A stretch of DNA of 64,000 nucleotides, taken from contig CAYLJO010000001.1 in NCBI GenBank assembly GCA_964383905.1, positions 43,023-107,022 on the forward strand, given 5' to 3'. The DNA is from CAYLJO01 sp964383905. Its GTDB lineage: Bacteria; Acidobacteriota; Blastocatellia; Pyrinomonadales; Pyrinomonadaceae. Every line of letters begins with the position of its first letter. Positions within the stretch are counted from its first letter, which is position 1. The notes beneath the pieces are model-generated. The model saw only the letters and a list, made by a program, of their open reading frames with translations, made no database searches and was not told where the DNA came from. Shown piece by piece: positions 10,373 to 19,082 of the stretch. Position numbers and translations under genes: made by a program.

Positions 10373-11053
10373 ATGTACGATGAAATGACTCTGGAAGCCA
10401 CCGGCACTGCGACTATTCGGCTGGTAAACGGAAGCTGGGCAAACTATTTACAAGGCGCTTTAAAGCGTCTCAAATCAATCGGTCAAATTTACAAATTCGA
10501 TGGCACGGAGGCCCTGATCAAGCGGTTCCGGCGGGCACGGCCCTCCACGTATTATCATAGCGTGCGCGTGGCCAAATTTGCGCGCGCCACGGGACGCGCC
10601 TTCGGTTTCGATGATGCACGTTTAAAGCAACTTGCCTATACCGCCGTATTGCATGATGTTGGCAAGATGCTCGTCCCCGAACTTATCCTTAATTGCCCGC
10701 GCAAGCCCACACGCGCCGAGCTTTTCATACTGCATCTGCATCCGAGCTTCGGCGCGCTGCTGGCTTCATACTTTAATCTTCCCGCGGAGCTTCGCATACG
10801 CACACAGCATCATCACGAGCGCTGGGATGGCCGCGGCTACCCGCACAAGCTCGGGGGCGAAGACATACCACTTATGGCGCGCATCGTGCAGGTCGCAGAC
10901 ACCTACGATGCGATGATCGCGGAGCGCCCGTACCGTAGACCTCTTACTCACGGTGAAGCGGTGGCGGAACTGCGCAGGAACGGGGGCAAACAGTTTGACC
11001 CGCGTGTCGTCGAAGCCTTTCTCGATACATCCCCTGTAAGTTTGAGCGTCTAG
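10373..11053 (+). CDS. HD-GYP domain protein, putative cyclic-di-GMP phosphodiesterase
   Basis: 226 residues. The HD part shows H62, then H94-D95 in LHDVGK, followed by the paired histidines of QHHHERWDGRGYP at residues 146-157, which is the HD-GYP signature. Known HD-GYP enzymes hydrolyse cyclic-di-GMP to GMP using a bi- or trinuclear metal centre. About 50 residues precede the domain and show no receiver, PAS or membrane segment, so this is a short stand-alone version. AGGAG sits before the ATG. The neighbouring DUF4388 gene is divergent and could share a regulatory region. Catalytic activity is inferred from the intact motifs. Confidence 0.88.
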   Translation: MYDEMTLEATGTATIRLVNGSWANYLQGALKRLKSIGQIYKFDGTEALIKRFRRARPSTYYHSVRVAKFARATGRAFGFDDARLKQLAYTAVLHDVGKMLVPELILNCPRKPTRAELFILHLHPSFGALLASYFNLPAELRIRTQHHHERWDGRGYPHKLGGEDIPLMARIVQVADTYDAMIAERPYRRPLTHGEAVAELRRNGGKQFDPRVVEAFLDTSPVSLSV

Positions 11054-11652
11054 GTGTGCGTGCCGCTGCAGTCACGCAAAGGTAACATCTCAAGGCGGGC
11101 GAGGAGCATGGTCATGCAGGATTTAGATATTTATTCGGCCTGATAATGCTCCCCGCCGTTCGGCTTTTCAGCTTTCCCTTCAGTCTTCTCAACCAAGCTT
11201 TTCCGCACTCAGAACCCTCAGGTCATATTCTTCACCCGAGAGGTGATCACAAAGCCTTAAAAAGTTGGCGTAGGTGATTGGGTTTCGCCCGGTTTCTCGC
11301 GTTATTAGATGAAGCTGGTGAACGGTGCGAACCATCCTTCAACCAACATTGATACTTTGAATAATCGGACGACTATCGCCGTATGGTCTGTTCTTTCGTT
11401 ACCCCGGCAGAATACCGATTGAGGTTTGGCGCGGGAGTAACCCGCAAAAATCGTGACTGCGCGCAAGTGGGGCTCCTCGGCAATGTTTGTTCGAGGGTGC
11501 GATGTGGTCAGCGGCGTGGAGGCCGGAAGGGGCGTGCCTCCACGCCGTTCCATTTATTAATGCCACGTCATCCAGCCGCTTTGCTCACCATCGATGCCTC
11601 AGGTGGGATTCCGGCGCGAAAGCCCGGGGATGAGACGGAGCTACCGCGATGC
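11054..11652. other. Intergenic region between convergent HD-GYP and receptor genes
   Basis: About 600 bases. Two short overlapping open frames on opposite strands (around 11305-11697) have no ribosome site and no familiar sequence, so I do not call them. The only structured element is the hairpin listed at 11513-11546. Confidence 0.5.
11513..11546. terminator. Candidate terminator hairpin
   Basis: An 11-bp perfect stem (GGCGTGGAGGC with GCCTCCACGCC) and a 12-base loop, followed on the plus strand by GTTCCATTTATT. It lies between converging genes. It is distant from the HD-GYP stop, and the U-tract is weak, so this is tentative. Confidence 0.4.
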
Positions 11653-14199
11653 TCAGAAGATAATGTCGAAGCCGCCGGTGAAGTAACGATAATATGAGGC
11701 GAAAAACTCTCCGAAGCGTGGATCGGCTACGTTCGCACGCACGTCGCGCGGGTTGAAGTGATTGGTCAGATTGAAGCCGCGTAACGAAAGGCGCACGCCA
11801 TACTTATTCGTCACCTTAAACTCTTTGGCGACCTCCAGATCGAGCGCCAGGAAGTGGGGGTAACGCGTTTGGTCTGAATTGCTCAGCCCGACGAAATTCT
11901 GTTCCACGTCGCGGACGGAAAAGGGGAATCCGCTCCGCCATTCAACAATGGGCGAAACAGTCGTGCGGTGTGGCAGCGCCAGTGTCCCCCATGCTAATAA
12001 GCGGTGAGGCGCATCAAAGGAAAGATTCGAGTATTGATTGGGACGGATGACGGGCGCGCCGAAGTCGCCGAAATAATTATTGAAATCATTAAGGTCGCCC
12101 CGCGCGCGCGCGCGCACGTACGAGACGTAGACCGCATTCTTCTCCGGCAGCACGAAGCGCGCTGTTAGCTCGAGCGCACGATATGTAGCGTGTCCCGCCG
12201 AGCGTAACACAATGGCGCTCTGACCCCGGTAATCCAGCTCAGGATTGACGATGTAGATGTGATTGGTCCGGCTGCCGGTAACATTTGCGCGCAGGCTGAG
12301 CCACGGCTCGATGATCTGGTCAACCTCAATGTTCCACGTCAGGTTCTCCGGCACGAAACCGGCTCTGGTGTCCGAATGCGTGAAGGCTAGTGGCGCCACG
12401 GGTGCCGAGTCGACAAGCACGTTAGCGTAACGACGGCTATCAATCACTGTTTGCCCGTCGGCGGCATAGCGCGTAACCACGCGCGCCGGGTAACGCGCGA
12501 AGCTGCGGATGTTAAGCGGCACCTTGTCATAGAAGAGGCCGATGCCACCGCGCAGCACGGTCCGATCTCCATTAAACGGCGACCAGGCAAAGCCCGCACG
12601 CGGCGCCAGGTTCGTCTCATCGGCGATCCGCTGATCCTCATAACGCAGGCCTATATCGAAGCTCAGGTTCGGCCGCAATAACCAGCGGTCCTGCGCAAAG
12701 CCAACGTACTCTCGATTGTTTGCCAGAATCAGTGGCGCCCGATCAAAGACGATCCGCTCGGCAAGCGTCCCATCCGAGCGTGTGACATTCACAGGGCGCG
12801 CGGCGTAGAGGAGGCGGTTGCTGACACTATTGAAGTCAAACCCGACTTTGATTTCGTGCGAGCCGCGCAGCCAGTGCTGTGTGGGCAGTGTGTAGACTTC
12901 AAAGAACTCCAGCCGCCGAGAGCTGCGGTCCTGAGTGGCGAAGTAATTACCTTGCTCGACCGTCGGCGTCAACGTTTGTTCATCCGTCCCTTGCCCCCAC
13001 ACGTTGGCGTTGAAACGTTTAATTGAGACGGCAGACTCAAGCAGGCCGCCGCCGAGCGTGTAATTGTCGCGGACGGTGAAAATAAAATTGCGCTGCTTAT
13101 AGTTGGGCGTCACCGGCTGTGGCCGGAAGAAGTCCAGGCCGACAAACTGGTCGCGCTCGGGAAAGAAACCGAACGTGAAGGTCTGCGTATGGTGGCTGTT
13201 GAGAAGCAGATCAATTTGGGTGAAAGAGCTCACCGCTTCGGTCTTCGTCTCGTCGAAGGGAAACTGAAGGCCCCGCACCGGACGCCGCGAAAAGGTGTAG
13301 GAAAGCGACTGCGATAGATAGAGACGATTGGCAATCAGCGGGCCGTTGAAGTTTAAGCGCGGTGTGTCCTCCGCGATGCCGCGGATGCTCCTCTTTCTAA
13401 AGCGTAGATCGGGAAGAAAGTCATTAAGCTCAAAGTGCCAGTGGTCGCCTCCGCGTCTGGTCTCAACCCTCGTGATACCGCCGGTGAACTGCCCGTACTC
13501 GGCCGTGTACGGGTGCTGAAAGACCTGCACCGCTTCGACCGAATCGATGGGGAGGTTCAACCGGAAATTGCCCGTGGCCGGGTCCGAGGCGTTGAGGCCA
13601 TTAATTACCAGGTTACTCTGCTGCTCGGTTGCCCCCTTGATGCTAATCTCTCCGGTTGACGAGCGCACAACGCCGGGCACGAGCGGCAGCGCCTCATCAA
13701 AGCGGGCGGTGGCGAGCGGAAGCCCGCGCAGACTTTCGCGCTGGAGATTGCCTGCGGGTGTGGAAGCTCCCGCCGCGACAGTTGTCTCAGCATCAGAAGG
13801 CGTGGTGATTGTGACACTCTCAGCAACAGATGCGACCGGGAGCGCTACCGCAATCTCGGCCGTTGACCCGTCTTTGATCACAACATTGGGGTTGCTGACA
13901 CTATTGAAGCCTTTATTCTCTACACGAAGCGTGTAAAGACCGGGCGCGATTGATGAGAAAACTGCTACGCCCTTCTGATCGGCTATCGCAGTCGCAACAA
14001 CTGCAGAGGTATCACTTGAACGCAACAGTGAGCAGCGTGCGCCGGGCAACGGGCGTTGCTCTGTATCTGTCACCTCCACGCGTAGACCTGGAACGCTCGC
14101 GCTCTGTTGCCCGAGGCATGAAGCTGCGGCGCACACGCACAAAGCCACTAAGGCGCAGCAACGAAAGATCGAATTAAAGAGCAGCCAGTGACTTCGCAT
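11653..14199 (-). CDS. TonB-dependent receptor with carboxypeptidase-regulatory domain (copy 1)
   Basis: Outer-membrane beta-barrel of the Oar-like type common in Acidobacteria. The frame opens at 14253, but the ATG at 14199 begins a good signal peptide (residues 1-30, ending SCLGQQ), so 848 residues are proposed. Residues about 35-115 are a carboxypeptidase-regulatory-like Ig domain (LRVEVTDTEQRPLPGARC, GLYTLRVENKGF). A plug domain follows (VPGVVRSSTGEISIKGATEQ, VEAVQVFQHPYTAEYGQFTGG), then a barrel of alternating strands ending in an aromatic residue (FDIIF), the usual outer-membrane sorting signal. The ligand is unknown. It lies immediately downstream of a clear paralogue on the same strand, suggesting a tandem duplication. 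Confidence 0.88.
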   Translation of the reverse strand: MRSHWLLFNSIFRCCALVALCVCAAASCLGQQSASVPGLRVEVTDTEQRPLPGARCSLLRSSDTSAVVATAIADQKGVAVFSSIAPGLYTLRVENKGFNSVSNPNVVIKDGSTAEIAVALPVASVAESVTITTPSDAETTVAAGASTPAGNLQRESLRGLPLATARFDEALPLVPGVVRSSTGEISIKGATEQQSNLVINGLNASDPATGNFRLNLPIDSVEAVQVFQHPYTAEYGQFTGGITRVETRRGGDHWHFELNDFLPDLRFRKRSIRGIAEDTPRLNFNGPLIANRLYLSQSLSYTFSRRPVRGLQFPFDETKTEAVSSFTQIDLLLNSHHTQTFTFGFFPERDQFVGLDFFRPQPVTPNYKQRNFIFTVRDNYTLGGGLLESAVSIKRFNANVWGQGTDEQTLTPTVEQGNYFATQDRSSRRLEFFEVYTLPTQHWLRGSHEIKVGFDFNSVSNRLLYAARPVNVTRSDGTLAERIVFDRAPLILANNREYVGFAQDRWLLRPNLSFDIGLRYEDQRIADETNLAPRAGFAWSPFNGDRTVLRGGIGLFYDKVPLNIRSFARYPARVVTRYAADGQTVIDSRRYANVLVDSAPVAPLAFTHSDTRAGFVPENLTWNIEVDQIIEPWLSLRANVTGSRTNHIYIVNPELDYRGQSAIVLRSAGHATYRALELTARFVLPEKNAVYVSYVRARARGDLNDFNNYFGDFGAPVIRPNQYSNLSFDAPHRLLAWGTLALPHRTTVSPIVEWRSGFPFSVRDVEQNFVGLSNSDQTRYPHFLALDLEVAKEFKVTNKYGVRLSLRGFNLTNHFNPRDVRANVADPRFGEFFASYYRYFTGGFDIIF

Positions 14200-14297
14200 A
14201 GTCGAATTCGCTTCGATGCGTCGCCTAAATTTTCCGTTGCATTGTCTTCCCATTATCTACTTCGATATGCGGGTCGTGCTGCCTATGGTGTGATGGG

Positions 14298-16874
14298 CTA
14301 GAAATCGAGTTCAAACTTACCACGCACCGATGTTCCCAGGCTATTGAAGAATTGTCCGAAGTGCCGGCTGCCAAGATTGTTCTCAACGTCACGCGGGTTA
14401 AAGTGATTCGTGATATTAAAAATTGCCACGCCGACGCGCATCTTCCTGTCTAATTTAGGGATACGAAAGCCCTTTGTTACTTGCGCATCCAGCGAGATGA
14501 AAGTCGGAAAGCGTCCCGCCCGGTTGCGTGGTCCGACGAAATCCAACTGCTCATTAACAACTGAGAAGGGGAAGCCTGAGCGAACCTCGAAGCTGGGCGC
14601 CATTGTGATGTCATAGCGCGTCTTTAACTCACCATAAACTAGAAAACGGTGTGGCGCGTCAAAGGGGAGCGGCCCGTACTCACTGGGCCGCACGACAAAC
14701 GCCGGGAAATCTCCGAGGAAGTTGTCCACCGTGTTGAGGTCGCCGTGCGCTCCCGACCAGACATAAGAAGCGTTCCAGTTGCCAACCCGGGGTTTGTTAT
14801 AGGCAAGGAGCAGTTGCAGCTCGCGATAGCGCGATTGACCCCGGCTACTCAGAACCAGTTCGCCCATTCTGGGCCCGTTCACATGCGGATCAATAATCAG
14901 ATCACCCCTCGTCAAACGTTGTAGATAGCCGATGCGCGCCGTCAGGTGCTCTGTTATTCCTTGATCAAACTGCAAGCTCCAACGCAGGCTGCGCGGGTTG
15001 CGCAAGGGTCCTTCGACATCGTTGATGAAGCGGCGCGGGCCGTCGATCAGGGTCCGGCCGTCGGGCCCGAACGTCTTGACGACCCGCTGCGGCACCTCTC
15101 TGAAAATTGTCTGCTGAACGGGATTTCCCGAAGAGTCAAAGCTAAGCTCATCATCCCCATTATCCAGATTCTGGTTGACGGCCTCAAAGTAAGCTGCCGA
15201 GAGTGGGGTGCGATCGTAGAAGAGGCCGAAACCGCCGCGAATAATTGTGCGACTATCTCTGAGCGGCAGGAAGAGAAACGAAAGACGCGGTGCCAGATTC
15301 CCACGCTTAGTAACCCCATCGCGGTCAAATCGCACGCCGGCGTCCACCGTCAGTTGGGGGCTTAAAACCCACCGGTCCTGCACGAAGGCCGCGACCTCGC
15401 CCGCGCTGCTCGTGACAACGCCCGGCCCCCGGAAGTCAATGCGCTGGGCGAGCGTGCCGTCGTGGCGACGAATCAATATTCGGTGGTTGCGGAATTGGCC
15501 TGATAATGACGCTTGATCAACCTCTGTGCCGAACTTCAAAGAATGCTGACCGCGCAGTGTGAAGGGTCGTGCGTAGTAGGTCTCCTGCCACTGGATGCGT
15601 CGCGTCCGGCGACGTGTATCGGCAAAGTAGTTGCCCGTATTGCCGTCCGGCGCGAGCGTCAAAGGTTTCTCACCTTGCGCAAACACGTCTACGCCAAAGC
15701 TCTTGTAGCTCAATGTCGATGAGAGAAACGAGGCGTCCTTAAAGATCGCCTGCTCGGAGACGGAGAAGAGTGCGCCGCGCTGCTTTATATTCGGTGTCGC
15801 CTCCTGCGGGTTGAAGGTGTTCAGTCCGATGTAGCGCGCCTTCTGCGGGAAGAATGACGCGACAAACTTGACCCGGTTGTTGTTATTAATAGTGAGATCC
15901 AGCTGCGTGAAGGAATTGAAAGCCTCGGAGGTCGAATCGTCGCGAGGGGCGGCCAAACTCGGCACGCGCGTGCGTGTGAAGCGGTATTCAAATGATTGCA
16001 GGAAGAAGAGCCGGTCGTGGATGATGGGGCCGCTCAGCGTCACTCGTGGCCTAAACGAATCGATCGGGCCGCTTAGAATATAGCGAAACGTCGGGAAGAA
16101 ACGAGCGGCGGTGAACTTAAACTTGTTGCCGCCGGTTTTAGTCTCCAAATTGATCGCCCCGCCTGTTAACCGCCCGAATTCTGCCGAATAAGGGTTCTCT
16201 TCGATCTGCACGTTGGCGGCCGCTTCAATCGGAATGTCGAAAGCTAACTGCCCGGTGACCGGATCAGTGACATCCGCCCCGTTGACGGTGTAGGCGCTCT
16301 GGCCGGCACGCGCCCCCTTGACGTGGTCGAGCCCATTCTGGTCGCGCACCACGCCCGGCGTGAGGGGCAGCGCGCTCTGGTAATTCTCGGCGCGCAACGG
16401 CAGGTTTTTCAGCGCACGTTCGCGCACGACGTTGGAGATGGTCGTCTCGGCCGTACTGAGCAAGCCCTCTTCGTCGCGCACGGTGACAGATTCTGAAATG
16501 CTTGCCGTCAGCTCGATCTCGACATTGAGGGTTGCGCCCGCCGTTAGGCTAATCTCGCGCGTTACGGTTGGCAACCCGTTGGCTTCCACCGTCAACAGGT
16601 AATTTGCGGCGGGCAGATTCGTAAAAGCGAAATTACCCGAGTCATCCGAGATGGTTTTAATTGATTTGCCTGGCAGATCTCGATTGGCGAGCGTGAGTTG
16701 CGCGCCGGGGAGCGGAGCAGCATGCGTGTTCGCCGTTCCGGTGGTCGCTCTGACGGTGCATTTGATGTTGCCCGTGGCAGCGCCGGATGCTGCCAGGGCA
16801 GGTTTGCATACCAAATTCGGGGACGCGGCAAAGAGCCAGAGGGAGAGGACGAATAATAACTTACGATTAGGCAT
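14298..16874 (-). CDS. TonB-dependent receptor with carboxypeptidase-regulatory domain (copy 2)
   Basis: 858 residues with a signal peptide (1-29). The architecture is the same as the downstream gene: regulatory Ig-like domain (LTLANRDLPGKSIKTI, NYLLTVEANGLPTV), plug (LPLTPGVVRDQNGLDHVKGA, VQIEENPYSAEFGRLTGGA) and barrel ending FELDF. Block-by-block similarity, for example IRGGFGLFYD in both and FNITNHFNPRDV against FNLTNHFNPRDV, shows the two are paralogues. An AAGGGAAAAG ribosome site precedes the ATG. The 98-base spacing suggests co-transcription. No TonB/ExbBD or sigma/anti-sigma genes are nearby, so transported substrate and control are unknown. Confidence 0.9.
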   Translation of the reverse strand: MPNRKLLFVLSLWLFAASPNLVCKPALAASGAATGNIKCTVRATTGTANTHAAPLPGAQLTLANRDLPGKSIKTISDDSGNFAFTNLPAANYLLTVEANGLPTVTREISLTAGATLNVEIELTASISESVTVRDEEGLLSTAETTISNVVRERALKNLPLRAENYQSALPLTPGVVRDQNGLDHVKGARAGQSAYTVNGADVTDPVTGQLAFDIPIEAAANVQIEENPYSAEFGRLTGGAINLETKTGGNKFKFTAARFFPTFRYILSGPIDSFRPRVTLSGPIIHDRLFFLQSFEYRFTRTRVPSLAAPRDDSTSEAFNSFTQLDLTINNNNRVKFVASFFPQKARYIGLNTFNPQEATPNIKQRGALFSVSEQAIFKDASFLSSTLSYKSFGVDVFAQGEKPLTLAPDGNTGNYFADTRRRTRRIQWQETYYARPFTLRGQHSLKFGTEVDQASLSGQFRNHRILIRRHDGTLAQRIDFRGPGVVTSSAGEVAAFVQDRWVLSPQLTVDAGVRFDRDGVTKRGNLAPRLSFLFLPLRDSRTIIRGGFGLFYDRTPLSAAYFEAVNQNLDNGDDELSFDSSGNPVQQTIFREVPQRVVKTFGPDGRTLIDGPRRFINDVEGPLRNPRSLRWSLQFDQGITEHLTARIGYLQRLTRGDLIIDPHVNGPRMGELVLSSRGQSRYRELQLLLAYNKPRVGNWNASYVWSGAHGDLNTVDNFLGDFPAFVVRPSEYGPLPFDAPHRFLVYGELKTRYDITMAPSFEVRSGFPFSVVNEQLDFVGPRNRAGRFPTFISLDAQVTKGFRIPKLDRKMRVGVAIFNITNHFNPRDVENNLGSRHFGQFFNSLGTSVRGKFELDF

Positions 16875-17058
16875 GACGCTTTTCCCTTAGACCCCGCTCC
16901 AGGGACTTTCTATCTGTCGCTCTACTTTGTGTGTTTATGACATCTCCGAACAACCAATTGATGCTGACGGGAAGAGCACTACCCAGATAGTTAACGGGCG
17001 GATCGAAGGCGATCCACCGGCTAATCTCGGTGCTGGATTGAAGCAACCAGTCTAAGGC

Positions 17059-18111
17059 TTAGGTCGAAGGTCCTTTTCCAACTACCAACAGCATAAATGT
17101 TCCGGGCACGATGCTCGGCCTCGGATGCGGCCGCTCCGCCGTCGCTGCCGGTGGGGGTCCAAACTCCGCCGTCACAAGGAATACATTATGCGTCTTCTCG
17201 TCGAGCGCCATTGTGCGCGCCCCCCTCTGGGTGGTGACATTATCAACTACGCTAAATTTGTCTGGAGAGTCTTCATGGACGACCGTCAGTGTGCCGTCCC
17301 CATTAGAGCTGAAAGCCAGCTCGCTTTTCGGATCAAAGCCGTTGGCATCAACGCCGCTGCCGACCGGCAGCGTGGTTATAATCTGACCGCTGTCAGCATT
17401 CACAACGGCCATCATTTTATTGCTGCACCCGACGAACAGCCGCTGGTGCTTGCGATCCATCGCCAGTCCTGAAGGCTCCTCGCATGGCGCCAGGGGCCAG
17501 GTCGATTTGACTGCGAGTTTGTGTGAATCGAGCGCGACGACAGCGCTCTTGTCCTCCAGGTTAACGAACACCCTGCCCTTACCATCAGCCGCGGCAAACT
17601 CGGGCCGCCCCCCGAGCGCGATCGTCCCGACCACCTCGCCGCTCCGCGCATCTATCGCCGTCGCATCAGAACTGGCCCCGTTGAATGTGAAGACGCGGTG
17701 CGAGGCCGGATCGTAGATGATCGCGTCCGGATTCTTGCCAACCTTGACTTGCTTAAGCGCCTTCAGCGTCTTGAGATCGAAGATCGTCACTGTCGAGTCG
17801 CGTCCGTTACTGGTAAAGCCCTTGCCTTCCTTCGAAACGATCGCGACGCCGTGCACACCTGGCGTGTCGGGAATATCACCCACCACCGCGCCCGTATCCG
17901 CGTTAACCACCATCACATGAGTTCCGCGAGAAATATAGAGCCGGCGCGCGTCGCTATCCACCGTGAGGTAGTCCCAGGTGCCTTCGCCACCGAGCGTGGT
18001 TTTCTTGATTAGATGGTAGCCGGATGAAGACGCCTGGCCAAAGCATCCGGCGGCAGTCAGAACCAGAATGAACAGGCAGATAGATAAATGTTTTAGAACA
18101 CAAAGTCTCAT
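17059..18111 (-). CDS. Exported YncE-like beta-propeller protein
   Basis: 350 residues from an ATG with GGAGG five bases upstream; the GTG three bases earlier is too close to that site. Residues 1-24 are a signal sequence with a cysteine (AAGCFGQ), so a lipoprotein is possible. The mature part is built of repeated 40-residue YVTN/NHL-type blades: DARRLYISRGTHVMVVNADTG, 'GFTSNGRDSTVTIFDLKTL', 'HRVFTFNGASSDATAIDARSG', 'GRVFVNLEDKSAVVALDSHKL'. Such propellers act as periplasmic scaffolds or binding proteins. It is divergent from the response regulator gene and shares an upstream region carrying the candidate box at 18185-18204, so it may belong to that regulon (inference). Confidence 0.85.
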   Translation of the reverse strand: MRLCVLKHLSICLFILVLTAAGCFGQASSSGYHLIKKTTLGGEGTWDYLTVDSDARRLYISRGTHVMVVNADTGAVVGDIPDTPGVHGVAIVSKEGKGFTSNGRDSTVTIFDLKTLKALKQVKVGKNPDAIIYDPASHRVFTFNGASSDATAIDARSGEVVGTIALGGRPEFAAADGKGRVFVNLEDKSAVVALDSHKLAVKSTWPLAPCEEPSGLAMDRKHQRLFVGCSNKMMAVVNADSGQIITTLPVGSGVDANGFDPKSELAFSSNGDGTLTVVHEDSPDKFSVVDNVTTQRGARTMALDEKTHNVFLVTAEFGPPPAATAERPHPRPSIVPGTFMLLVVGKGPST

Positions 18112-18184
18112 CACAGCCTCCTGTGGGGCATAAGATTCATAAGGGGAAGATTTATAGCTACGCTTACTTAATTATAATCCAGAA

Positions 18185-18204
18185 AAGATTAATAGAAGAT
18201 TAAT
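18185..18204 (-). promoter_or_regulatory. Candidate response-regulator box (two AAGATTAAT repeats, 11-bp period)
   Basis: AAGATTAAT occurs at 18185-18193 and again at 18196-18204, an 11-bp period as used by OmpR/PhoB-type winged-helix regulators. It lies between the divergent YncE-like gene and the response regulator gene. On the opposite strand it reads ATTAATCTTCTATTAATCTT, almost identical to 20634-20653 upstream of the PepSY gene. Confidence 0.6.
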
Positions 18205-18323
18205 TCTGGCTCAAGAACTTAAATTGTCTAGCGGGGTGCTAAACAAAATTCAAACATCAGCGCCTCTAGGCATGCCTAAAATCATTGCCGGTACATAGTC
18301 TATAATAGGAGTGAAGAACCGAA

Positions 18324-19082
18324 ATGAGATTATTGCTGGTAGAAGATGATGCACGCATCGCGCGATTTGTGGCGAAGGGTCTACGCGAGCAGGCTTATGC
18401 GGTGGATGTGACCGCCGACGGTGAAGATGCGCTCTACAAAGTATCGGTCAACGATTATGACGCGATGATCCTCGACCTGATGATCCCCGGACTTGACGGG
18501 TTTGAGGTCTGCCGTCGGCTGCGCTCCGCGGGGTCATATGTCCCGGTGCTGATGCTGACGGCGCGCGACGCCGTGGCGGACCGCATTATGGGCCTAGATA
18601 TGGGCGCGGACGATTACCTGACTAAGCCGTTCGAGTTCGGTGAGTTGCTGGCGCGACTGCGCGCTTTGCAGCGGCGTGGCCATGAAGTCCGTCCGGCAAC
18701 GATTAGTATCGCCGATCTGGTGATAGATACTGGCGCCCAACACGTCTCACGCGCTGGCCATCCCATCTCATTAACAACAAAAGAATACGCGCTGCTCGAA
18801 TACCTCGCACGCAGTGCTGGGAGGGTGATCGGCCGGGCGGAGATCGCCGAACACGTCTGGGACGAGAGTTTCGATCCATTCTCAAACCTGATCGATGTCT
18901 ATATCAACCGGCTGCGGCGTAAGGTGGATGATGGATTTCCGGCCCCACTTATCCATACGCGGCGTGGTGCAGGGTACATCCTCGCGCCTTTCAGTGGGTC
19001 TCTTGCTGAACGTGCCGCAGATGACGGCGCAGAGGGCGGCGCGCGTCGCTCCCGGCAGGACCCTGTCCAAGAGAAGCAGTGA
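18324..19082 (+). CDS. OmpR-family response regulator
   Basis: 252 residues. The receiver domain (1-115) has the acidic pocket (EDD at 7-9), phosphorylatable D51 in LDLMIPG, T79 in MLTARD and K101 in LTKPFEF. Residues about 130-225 are a winged-helix DNA-binding domain (VSRAGHPISLTTKEYALLEY, IDVYINRLRRKVD, TRRGAGYIL). About 25 extra residues follow the usual end. A GGAG lies before the start. The stop overlaps the sensor kinase start, so the pair is translated together. Its downstream neighbours are a PepSY protein and a tripartite efflux system, as in many envelope- or metal-stress systems; the actual signal is unknown. Confidence 0.95.
   Translation: MRLLLVEDDARIARFVAKGLREQAYAVDVTADGEDALYKVSVNDYDAMILDLMIPGLDGFEVCRRLRSAGSYVPVLMLTARDAVADRIMGLDMGADDYLTKPFEFGELLARLRALQRRGHEVRPATISIADLVIDTGAQHVSRAGHPISLTTKEYALLEYLARSAGRVIGRAEIAEHVWDESFDPFSNLIDVYINRLRRKVDDGFPAPLIHTRRGAGYILAPFSGSLAERAADDGAEGGARRSRQDPVQEKQ

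Noticed and set aside
11305..11697. Two overlapping short frames between the HD-GYP and receptor genes
   Set aside because: They lie on opposite strands, have no ribosome site, and their translations resemble no protein family.
18301..18306. TATAAT just before the response regulator start as a promoter
   Set aside because: No -35 at 16-18 bases, and transcription would begin after the ribosome site. It may be chance.
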